A DNA stretch of 5,539 bases. Source: Spirochaetaceae bacterium UBA6089. Lineage in GTDB: Bacteria; Spirochaetota; Spirochaetia; Treponematales; Rectinemataceae. Under the pieces are notes generated by a model that worked only from the letters and a program-made list of their open reading frames with translations, was not told where the DNA came from and searched no databases. Location: assembly GCA_002435985.1 (NCBI GenBank), contig DIXD01000113.1:1-5539 (forward strand), given 5' to 3'. Below are positions 1 to 5,539 of this stretch, in pieces. Both the position numbers and the translations under genes were made by a program. The stretch's first letter is position 1; each line of letters begins with the position of its first letter.

Positions 1-947
1 AGCGGAATTTCCCCCGAGAACAGTGAGCGTGCCAATGTATCCGAAACGAGTACAAATATCGCCCCGCCGAGCATGGAGTGCGGCAATACCGAACAGCCAT
101 CGGGTCCGTCAATGGCCCGGACGATCTGCGGCACAACGAGCCCTACCCATCCCACAACGCCGCACACCGCCGTCATGACCCCTACCGCTGCAGCCGCCGC
201 CACGCTTACAATCCGACGTTCCAACGCAGGTCGCACCCCAAGAGAGTGAGCGACCGCGTCGTCCAGAGAAAGAAGGTTTATCCTCCAGCGCATGGCGTAG
301 AGCACGGCCAGCGACACGAGGGCTACGGGCGCCGCAGATTCGAGTCTCTCCCAGTTCATCGGTACCAGCGAACCCATTGTCCAGAACACGATGGTTGGCA
401 ACTGGTTTAGAGGGTCGGCGACATATTTCATCATCGACAGAAGCGACGAGAAAAACGCGGACACTGCGAGTCCAGCCAATATGAGCCTTAAAATCTGACC
501 ACCATATCTGAAGCGTTCGGCAAGCCACAGCGATAGGCTGAGCGCTACAAGGGCCATCCCGAACGCCAGCACCGCGATCAGCGAATAGGCTTGGAATCCC
601 AGGACAAGAGAGAACGCAGCGCCGAAGGCTGCACCCTGCGACACACCGAGAAAGCCTGCATCGATGAGGGGATTGCCGAAGACTGATTGGAGAGAAGCCC
701 CCGCACCACCAAGCACAAACCCGAGCAGCACCGCACCCAGTATACGCGGCAGCCTCGAATTGACTACAATCTGTCGCGCGAGAGGATCCGACACGAGAAG
801 TGAAGGATTTAAAATACCTGCTTTAGGGTATCTCCCCACAAAAAGCGACAATGCGAATACAACAAGAAGTATCCCCACGAGAACACCAGTGAGCACACCT
901 CGCTTTTCGGCCTGATTCGTCGAACAGCCCAAGAGTCGCAGCCTCAC
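1..947 (-). CDS. FecCD/BtuC-family permease of a metal-chelate ABC importer, 3' end outside window
   Basis: This is the inner-membrane channel subunit of a type II ABC importer, partner of the binding protein before it. Reading from the GTG at 947-945 gives 315 complete codons; the family is about 330-350 residues, so perhaps 20-35 are cut off at the left edge. Recognisable landmarks are a first membrane span (about 18-38), SRLPRILGAVLLGFVLGGAG (64-83), GNPLIDAGFLGVSQGAAFGA (91-110), the ATPase-contacting loop DDAVAHSLGV (229-238), the GWVGLVVPQIVR motif (266-277) and GAIFVLVSDTLARS (295-308). The first GTG lies one base after the binding-protein stop and the frame is closed at 963-965, so the start must be at or after it. 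A GTG at 896-894 (codon 18), preceded by GCGAGGT, is an alternative that keeps the first membrane span. In the family motif GLVVPHIVR the histidine is Gln274, and in the following GPDH motif it is Gly284. No frameshift or stop interrupts it. A cognate ATPase is expected beyond the edge. Confidence 0.92.
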   Translation of the reverse strand, partial: MRLRLLGCSTNQAEKRGVLTGVLVGILLVVFALSLFVGRYPKAGILNPSLLVSDPLARQIVVNSRLPRILGAVLLGFVLGGAGASLQSVFGNPLIDAGFLGVSQGAAFGAAFSLVLGFQAYSLIAVLAFGMALVALSLSLWLAERFRYGGQILRLILAGLAVSAFFSSLLSMMKYVADPLNQLPTIVFWTMGSLVPMNWERLESAAPVALVSLAVLYAMRWRINLLSLDDAVAHSLGVRPALERRIVSVAAAAAVGVMTAVCGVVGWVGLVVPQIVRAIDGPDGCSVLPHSMLGGAIFVLVSDTLARSLFSGEIP

Positions 948-948
948 G

Positions 949-1971
949 CTAGAACTGTTCCCCTAGGTCGCCTTGAATCTTAGGCAGGATGAGAGTGCGA
1001 AAGGCTGATTCGTCGAGTCCGTACATAAAACTAAAAAAATCACGCGTCGTCTGAGCCACGGAGATATCGGCGAAGAGCTCGGGATGGATGCGCGTTGCAA
1101 GCCAGGTGAACCCGAGAATCCAACGCGTATCCGGCTGATCCCAGGAATAGAAATCTTGCGGGAACCCGAAGACTGCATTCGATTTTACGGCCTTGAGCGA
1201 AGCGAAGCGCCCGTCCTTTCTGAAGGCTTCCGCTCCCTTCGAGGAATTCTCACGATAGTCGATGATGAAGACGTAATCGGGATTCCACGCAGCGATCTGT
1301 TCCAGGGTCACGGTTGCCCAGCCTGAGCCCGGATTTGCGTCTTTCCATACGGCCTGCCCACCTGCGCGCTCGACCATGATTGTCTGTATCCATGAATCTG
1401 GCGGTACCTGCCACGACGCCTCACCCGATGTCGAAATCCGAGCCACAAGGACCCTTGGTTTCTGGGTTGCGCCGAGTTTCGATGTGCGTGCGACAATCTT
1501 TGCCTCGTGGCTTGCGAACCAACTCACCACTTCCGCACCACGCCTCTCGTCGCCAAGAACCTTGCCGAGCGCGCCGATATCCTCGTAGTACTGCTCAGGC
1601 GTCTCTAGGGTAAGGTACAGCTGGCGGATGCCGAGAGCATCCAGAGGAGCCTTAAGTTGGCTCATCATCGACGATTTGAGAATGACAAGGTCGGGCTTGA
1701 ACGATGCGTACACTTCCGCGCCCGCATTCCTATCGAACCAGACACTGTTTTTGAAATTAGGATCGATTGCGGTTATAAAGTTTCCAAGCCCCTGGTCGCC
1801 TCTTGCGTAGGCGACGATTTTCTTCTCTGCGTCTGGAAAGAGATACACCGAATCCGCGAGCATCATCGACGACCTCCCGCCGATCACAATGCGCTCCTGG
1901 GCGCCGAGGCCGATACCCCCAAAAACCGCTAAAATCAACAGTAAAATAAACAAATTCGAGTGTTTCTTCAT
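949..1971 (-). CDS. Periplasmic substrate-binding protein of an iron-siderophore/heme/cobalamin ABC importer
   Basis: This 340-residue secreted protein has the fold of the FecB/FhuD/BtuF (PF01497, helical-backbone) binding proteins and should deliver a metal chelate to the permease encoded just downstream. The signal peptide has a basic MKKHS start, a hydrophobic core (7-20) and a likely signal peptidase I site near residues 22-25. There is no lipobox cysteine, and no cysteine at all, so it should be soluble rather than a lipoprotein. Family-like features are the first-lobe phrase FKPDLVILK (91-99), the hinge-side segment PRVLVARIS (172-180), the second-lobe phrases VTLEQIAAWNPDYVFIID (221-238) and, near the end, WILGFTWLATRIHPELF (284-300). 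Full length for the family. The ATG at 1971 is chosen because it directly precedes the signal peptide. No Shine-Dalgarno is visible before it, which fits the promoter lying almost on the start codon. The ligand (ferric siderophore, heme, corrinoid or another metal complex) cannot be settled by reading. Confidence 0.9.
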   Translation of the reverse strand: MKKHSNLFILLLILAVFGGIGLGAQERIVIGGRSSMMLADSVYLFPDAEKKIVAYARGDQGLGNFITAIDPNFKNSVWFDRNAGAEVYASFKPDLVILKSSMMSQLKAPLDALGIRQLYLTLETPEQYYEDIGALGKVLGDERRGAEVVSWFASHEAKIVARTSKLGATQKPRVLVARISTSGEASWQVPPDSWIQTIMVERAGGQAVWKDANPGSGWATVTLEQIAAWNPDYVFIIDYRENSSKGAEAFRKDGRFASLKAVKSNAVFGFPQDFYSWDQPDTRWILGFTWLATRIHPELFADISVAQTTRDFFSFMYGLDESAFRTLILPKIQGDLGEQF

Positions 1972-2007
1972 ATGCGGTCATTCTATTTAAAGTTCGTATG
2001 GCGGTCA
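1967..2007 (-). repeat. Pair of direct repeats bracketing the promoter, possible operator
   Basis: The minus strand reads TGACCGCCATACGAA at 2007-1993 and TGACCGCATATGAA at 1980-1967. The copies share TGACCGC exactly, then ATA and GAA, and differ by one inserted C and one C/T change. Their starts are 27 bases apart. The first copy overlaps the -35 box, and the second covers the expected transcription start and the start codon, so a bound regulator could block the promoter. It does not resemble a Fur box. The regulator is unknown, and the second copy is partly constrained by the first two codons of the gene. Confidence 0.45.
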
Positions 2008-2008
2008 A
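1980..2008 (-). promoter_or_regulatory. Sigma-70-type promoter for the binding protein-permease genes
   Basis: The minus strand carries TTGACC (2008-2003), a 17-base spacer and TAGAAT (1985-1980). Each hexamer matches the housekeeping consensus at five of six positions and the spacing is optimal. Transcription should begin near 1973-1971, at or within two bases of the ATG at 1971, giving a leaderless or nearly leaderless mRNA. This agrees with the lack of a Shine-Dalgarno there. It lies in the only intergenic gap of the window. Read-through from the exporter genes may add to expression, since I see no strong terminator between them. Confidence 0.6.
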
Positions 2009-2037
2009 TATAAAACGCGCAGGCGTTGGCGCTCCTC

Positions 2038-3984
2038 TCACTTTGCCGGCATCGCCACATGCTCGGCGACGAATTCATGGTACGGCGTGTTGTTCGTCAA
2101 AAGATCGGTGTGAGTACCAAATCCAGCAATGTGCCCGCCCCGAAGAAAAAGAACACGGTCGACATACTGGATGCTCGAAAGCCGGTGCGAGACGGCGATC
2201 ACCGTGGCACGGGCAAATTCGGGCATCTCCGCGAGCGATCGCCAGAGCGCCTCCTCATTGGCGGTGTCGAGCGATGCAGTCATATCATCGAGAAGGAGGA
2301 TGGCTGGGTAGCCTGCCAGCGCCCGTGCGATGGCGATTCGCTGCTTCTGGCCACCCGAAACACTGGTGCCGCGCTGACCGAGCTTGGTCTCGAGGCCATG
2401 GGGAAAGGCTGCGATCTCATCAGAAAGCCTCGCCACCTTGATTAGACGTGCCAGTTCCTTTTCGGTGAGGCTCTGCCCTTCGCGACAACCGAACAGGATG
2501 TTCTCGCGGATTGTCCCACTGAAAAGGAGCGGGTCCTGGGGAACATACCCGATAAGCCCACGGCGCTCCCATGGCTCCAGAGTACGCACAGACTTTTCAT
2601 TGATCGTCACGCGCCCACTTCGTGGTTCCAGAAGACCGAGCGCCGTCTTCACGAGCGTCGTCTTGCCTGATCCAACAGGCCCGATGACGAGGATTTTTTC
2701 GCCGGGAGACACCTCAAAGTCGATATCGACGATCGCAGGCTTGCTCTTGTGTTCGTAATACACGGTAGCCTTCTCGAATCTGAGAGAGCGCAGATCCGGC
2801 CGAAAGTCCATTTTTTTCGACGCGCCTTCAGTCCCGGTACTTTTGCGAGCAGAATCCGGATCCAAGCCCAAGTCTGCATTCGTTCTCTGGCCCTCTCTCT
2901 CTGCCGGCACATAGTCGCGCATCTCCTCAAGGCGATCGATATTCACAAAGGCACGCTTGCCTAACACAAAGAGCTGGGGGATATCGAGCACCGGATAGAT
3001 GAGCATGTTGAGATAGTTATAGAAGGCATAGAAGGTTCCGATTGAGATGGTGTGCCTTGTGACCATGAGCCCGCCGACAAACACGAGGGCGATTTGAGCC
3101 ACATAATCGATATATTGATAGATAAGGTGCATCACGGTATCGAGCTTGATGACGCTCATCTCTGTCTCGAAGCGTCGCTCGAGGGCATGCCGAAAGAATG
3201 TCGTGTATTGCTCTTCGCTCGCAAATGCCTTTATGACGCGCACGCCTGAAAAGCTCATCTCGAGCTGATTGTTGATCGCGGAGATGGCTTGCTCGTTCTT
3301 GTTGACACGGTCGTAGATGGCAGCCTGAGTTCGGGCGAAGATAAAAAGCATGATGGGCAGAGACGCGAGCGATGCGAGTGCGAGCCTCCAGTCGAGGCTG
3401 AGCATCGCAGCGACGCAGAAGATGACTTTGCTCGCCGACTCCACGGCTCTGAAAATGCCTGAGCAGAGAAACCATGACAGTTTCGGAGAATCTGAGATAT
3501 CCGAGGTAAGGCGAGTGATCACGTCGCCCGAACGGAATTTGCCGAAAAACCGGATATCCTTCCGGATCACTTCGCCGAAGTACTTTTTTCTGACAAAGTA
3601 ATCGAAGACGACGTTGAGGGCGCCGCGCACGCCGGGGAAGATTCCAGCCACAAAGCCAGCGACTCCGATTGCCGCGAAATACAGCGCAATGCGCCTCACC
3701 TCGGCCATCGCGACATCTTCGCTCATCTTGCTGTCGATCGCATGCTCAAGAAAGTCGAAGAGCTGCTTCGTGACGAGAGGAAAAGCCACCGCCACCGCGC
3801 TCGAGAGAAGCGTCAGAAAGAGAAGCAACCAGATAAGGCCTTGGCGTTCGCGCCATACTTCGCGGATCCACCGGATATGGGAAAATCGTGGACGGGCCTG
3901 GCCGTGGGGGGTGTCTCCGGGTGCTCGGCTAACAGATGGGGAGACAAAACCTTTCTTCAACCTCGTTTTGTGCAGTGATTTCAT
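2038..3984 (-). CDS. ABC exporter half-transporter, MdlA/TM287-like subunit with degenerate Walker B
   Basis: This 648-residue protein is the second half of the exporter. A basic N-terminal extension (1-45) precedes hydrophobic spans near 50-70, 99-118, 175-197, 199-217, 287-306 and 312-340. A hydrophilic linker (about 360-395) leads into the nucleotide-binding domain. That domain has an A-loop tyrosine (409/410), Walker A GPVGSGKTT (435-443), Q-loop Gln483, signature VSGGQ (542-546), Walker B ILLLDD (562-567), D-loop SLD (571-573) and switch His600. Asp567 replaces the usual catalytic glutamate, as in the non-hydrolytic halves of TM287/288-type heterodimers. The partner's defective signature would face this site. 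The ATG at 3984 overlaps the upstream TGA in an ATGA, with AAGG seven bases before it, so coupled translation is likely and this start is well supported. At about 650 residues it is longer than the usual 570-600, because of the N-terminal extension and linker. E. coli mdlA precedes mdlB; here the order is reversed. Confidence 0.95.
   Translation of the reverse strand: MKSLHKTRLKKGFVSPSVSRAPGDTPHGQARPRFSHIRWIREVWRERQGLIWLLLFLTLLSSAVAVAFPLVTKQLFDFLEHAIDSKMSEDVAMAEVRRIALYFAAIGVAGFVAGIFPGVRGALNVVFDYFVRKKYFGEVIRKDIRFFGKFRSGDVITRLTSDISDSPKLSWFLCSGIFRAVESASKVIFCVAAMLSLDWRLALASLASLPIMLFIFARTQAAIYDRVNKNEQAISAINNQLEMSFSGVRVIKAFASEEQYTTFFRHALERRFETEMSVIKLDTVMHLIYQYIDYVAQIALVFVGGLMVTRHTISIGTFYAFYNYLNMLIYPVLDIPQLFVLGKRAFVNIDRLEEMRDYVPAEREGQRTNADLGLDPDSARKSTGTEGASKKMDFRPDLRSLRFEKATVYYEHKSKPAIVDIDFEVSPGEKILVIGPVGSGKTTLVKTALGLLEPRSGRVTINEKSVRTLEPWERRGLIGYVPQDPLLFSGTIRENILFGCREGQSLTEKELARLIKVARLSDEIAAFPHGLETKLGQRGTSVSGGQKQRIAIARALAGYPAILLLDDMTASLDTANEEALWRSLAEMPEFARATVIAVSHRLSSIQYVDRVLFLRGGHIAGFGTHTDLLTNNTPYHEFVAEHVAMPAK
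3981..3984 (-). other. ATGA stop-start overlap coupling the two exporter subunits
   Basis: The four bases ATGA contain the start codon of the downstream subunit (3984-3982) and the TGA stop of the upstream one (3983-3981). Such overlaps are usual where two subunits are made in equal amounts by reinitiation, as expected for a heterodimeric transporter. They sit within a perfect 10-base palindrome, TCATGCATGA (3981-3990), which has no loop and may be chance. Confidence 0.85.
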
Positions 3985-5539
3985 GCATGAGCCTTTTTTT
4001 TCGTTGGGAACTGCTGATCCACGAGGAGTCGATACTCCGGTAAGCTCTGATAGAGACTTTCATGGGCCCCTTCCGCAATCAGCCGCCCTCCACTCAAAAA
4101 GAAAATTCTATCGGCACTGAGCACCGAAGAAAGGCGATGGGCGACGACGATCATCGTCCTGCCCCGGCGGAGCACATCCATGCTCTCCTTGATATGCTTT
4201 TCGGTTCTCATGTCCACATTGCTCGTCGCCTCGTCGAGCAGAATGAGCTGTGGATTTGCCGCAAGCGCCCTCGCAAAAGATACGAGCTGGCGCTCGCCGG
4301 AGGAAAGATTCCCTCCCCTCTCCCAGAGATTCGTCGCGAGTCCCTCGGGGAGGGCATCGATCGCCTTATCAATGTGGACGACTGATATCGCTTCACGCAC
4401 CTTGGCTTCACTTATCTCTTCGCGATAGAGCCGAGTATTTTCGAGCACCGAAACAGGAAACAGAAAGGATTCTTGAAGCACAAGGCCAATCTGCTTACGC
4501 CAGGCGACAATGTCGAGTTCGCTGAGGGCTACGCCGTCGATGAAGATATGCCCCTTCTGTGGATGGGCAAACCCGCAGAGGAGGCTGATGATCGTAGATT
4601 TCCCCGAACCGCTTGCGCCGACGATGGCGGCGAAGCTTCCTTTGGGTATGACAAACGACAGGTCTTTGAGAATCCACTCGTCACCTTCGTATGCAAACCA
4701 GACATGGTCGAAGCGGATTTCTTGATCGAGGTGTGGAATCTTGCCTGTGTCTCGGTTCTGCTCCTCCGGAAGCGCCATGATCTTGCGAATTCTCGAAAGA
4801 GAAGTTCGCGCTTGCTGAAGGCTTCGGAGACTCTCCGCGATCTCAGCGATGGGTCTGAGGAGTCTTGCGCCGTACTCGACGAACAACAGGACGGTGCCGA
4901 GTGTCATCGTGCCCGTAAAGACCTTCGGTGCATACAGAAGAAGCAACGCAACTATGAAAAGCGGCCCGATCAGCGACTGCAGTACCGACATCATGGTATA
5001 TTCGGTGAGCGAAATACGCACTTCGAGCGACACCCGCTGTTTGGCCGAGGCATCGAGTTCCGCCTCTGCCCAGCCGGTTCTTCCATACGCCTTTAGGACC
5101 TCGATGCCCTGGATGAACTCCGCAACCTTCGCCGCAATCGCAGCGTAGAAAGAGCGCGCTTTCTCATACATCGAGAAAATCTTCGAAAAGAAGACAATCA
5201 AAAAGATGAGCAGCAGTGCGGAAACACCTGCCATGATGACTGCCAGTTGAGGTACCATGGCAAAGCTCACCACAAAGATGCCGATCATCGTGAGGACATT
5301 CACGATGAGATTCGCCCCCAGGTTCGAGAACATGTCCCGTACTCGCTCGGTGTCGGTCTCTGTTCGCGACATGAGCTCACCGACGGGGTGCGTGTCGAAA
5401 AACGACATAGGCAGTTTTAAGAGGTGCGAAAAGATATCCTGTTTTATGAGGGTCACGATCGAGAGTCCAAGGCGCGCGAGCAGCATCATACCTACGTAAC
5501 TCAAAAGTCCTGTGATCGACACAATGCCGAGAAAGGCAA
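3981..5539 (-). CDS. ABC exporter half-transporter, MdlB/TM288-like subunit, 5' end outside window
   Basis: This is the inner-membrane subunit of a type IV (exporter-fold) ABC transporter, with a transmembrane domain fused to a nucleotide-binding domain. The frame is open to the right edge. The GTG at 5522-5520 is only an in-frame internal codon: family members have roughly 75-90 more residues before the IFSHLLKLPMSFFD segment. Counting from that GTG, hydrophobic spans lie near 5-25, 70-90, 93-113, 180-200 and 203-220. The nucleotide-binding domain has A-loop Tyr278, Walker A GASGSGKST (302-310), Q-loop Gln350, signature LSSGE (406-410), Walker B LILLDE with catalytic Glu431, D-loop SNVD (434-437) and switch His462. 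The signature departs from LSGGQ at two positions. The ERQLVSFARAL and EATSNVD stretches resemble MdlB, LmrD and TM288. Its stop overlaps the start of the next subunit, its likely partner. The substrate cannot be read from the sequence; drugs, lipids, peptides or metallophores are all possible. Confidence 0.93.
   Translation of the reverse strand, partial: AFLGIVSITGLLSYVGMMLLARLGLSIVTLIKQDIFSHLLKLPMSFFDTHPVGELMSRTETDTERVRDMFSNLGANLIVNVLTMIGIFVVSFAMVPQLAVIMAGVSALLLIFLIVFFSKIFSMYEKARSFYAAIAAKVAEFIQGIEVLKAYGRTGWAEAELDASAKQRVSLEVRISLTEYTMMSVLQSLIGPLFIVALLLLYAPKVFTGTMTLGTVLLFVEYGARLLRPIAEIAESLRSLQQARTSLSRIRKIMALPEEQNRDTGKIPHLDQEIRFDHVWFAYEGDEWILKDLSFVIPKGSFAAIVGASGSGKSTIISLLCGFAHPQKGHIFIDGVALSELDIVAWRKQIGLVLQESFLFPVSVLENTRLYREEISEAKVREAISVVHIDKAIDALPEGLATNLWERGGNLSSGERQLVSFARALAANPQLILLDEATSNVDMRTEKHIKESMDVLRRGRTMIVVAHRLSSVLSADRIFFLSGGRLIAEGAHESLYQSLPEYRLLVDQQFPTKKKAHA
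3992..4001 (-). promoter_or_regulatory. A8 tract with AAGG ribosome-binding site, also an A-AAA-AAG slippery heptamer
   Basis: Eight A (4001-3994) followed by GG end the upstream exporter gene, coding KKK near its C terminus. AAGG (3995-3992) sits seven bases before the ATG at 3984 and is a plausible Shine-Dalgarno for the downstream subunit. The upstream reading frame places A-AAA-AAG (3999-3993) in the phase used by -1 frameshift sites. After a -1 slip, translation would read Gly-Ser-Cys and then enter the downstream gene at its own Met with no stop between. The ribosome-binding role is well supported; frameshifting is inference. Confidence 0.55.

Noticed and set aside
109..528. Minus-strand open frame of 139 codons
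   Set aside because: It lies inside the permease in another frame, is rich in Arg/Gly/Cys, and has no recognisable domain; the permease frame over the same bases matches FecCD motifs throughout.
1..900. Similar stretches near both ends of the permease gene (CGAGAACAGTGAGC at 15-28 and CGAGAACACCAGTGAGC at 878-894)
   Set aside because: Short, gapped similarity within coding sequence in different contexts; not convincing as a repeat.
952..960. Small palindrome GAACAGTTC near the end of the binding-protein gene
   Set aside because: Four-base arms inside coding sequence, no second copy noticed; likely chance.
2011..2032. Possible intrinsic terminator after the exporter genes (GCGC, 8-base loop, GCGC, then G and TTTT)
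   Set aside because: The stem is only four base pairs and the T run is short, so it is too weak to call; read-through seems likely.
1998..2445. Plus-strand open frames of 139-147 codons beginning in or next to the intergenic gap
   Set aside because: They run antisense over the ATPase domain of the downstream exporter subunit and have low-complexity Arg/His-rich translations; they are shadows.
4473..5096. Plus-strand open frame of 207 codons
   Set aside because: It is antisense to the upstream exporter subunit, whose Walker A and Q-loop are coded on the other strand here; the translation shows no domain.

Overview
The window holds four genes, all on the minus strand, that encode two different kinds of ABC transport machinery. 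In transcription order (right to left) they are: an ABC exporter subunit whose 5' end lies beyond the right edge (3981-5539); a second ABC exporter subunit overlapping it by 4 bases (2038-3984); a 66-base gap carrying a promoter; a secreted substrate-binding protein of the iron-siderophore/heme/cobalamin class (949-1971); and a FecCD/BtuC-type permease starting one base after it and running off the left edge (1-947). Every stretch longer than the 66-base gap is coding, and the plus strand shows only shadow frames.

The two exporter half-transporters look like an obligate heterodimer of the MdlAB / TM287-288 / LmrCD / BmrCD kind. The upstream subunit has a canonical Walker B glutamate but an altered signature (LSSGE). 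The downstream subunit has a good signature (VSGGQ) but an aspartate in place of the catalytic glutamate. In a head-to-tail dimer this gives one complete and one degenerate ATP site. The ATGA overlap implies coupled translation. A run of eight A just before it forms an A-AAA-AAG heptamer in the right phase to fuse the two proteins by a -1 frameshift.

The binding protein and permease are two parts of a classical importer. The matching ATPase (FecE/BtuD type) is not in the window and would be expected just beyond the left edge. The importer genes seem to have their own promoter: TTGACC, 17 bases, TAGAAT, placed so close to the ATG that the mRNA would be leaderless or nearly so. A near-perfect 14-15 base direct repeat overlaps the -35 box and the transcription/translation start, which suggests an operator. 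Having an exporter beside a metal-chelate importer raises the possibility that both handle one metallophore, but the sequence does not prove this.

The binding protein has a signal peptide without a lipobox cysteine, and no cysteine anywhere, which fits a soluble periplasmic protein in a two-membrane bacterium. Base composition is moderately GC-rich. A spirochaete or similar anaerobe is possible, but I cannot fix the taxon from this sequence.
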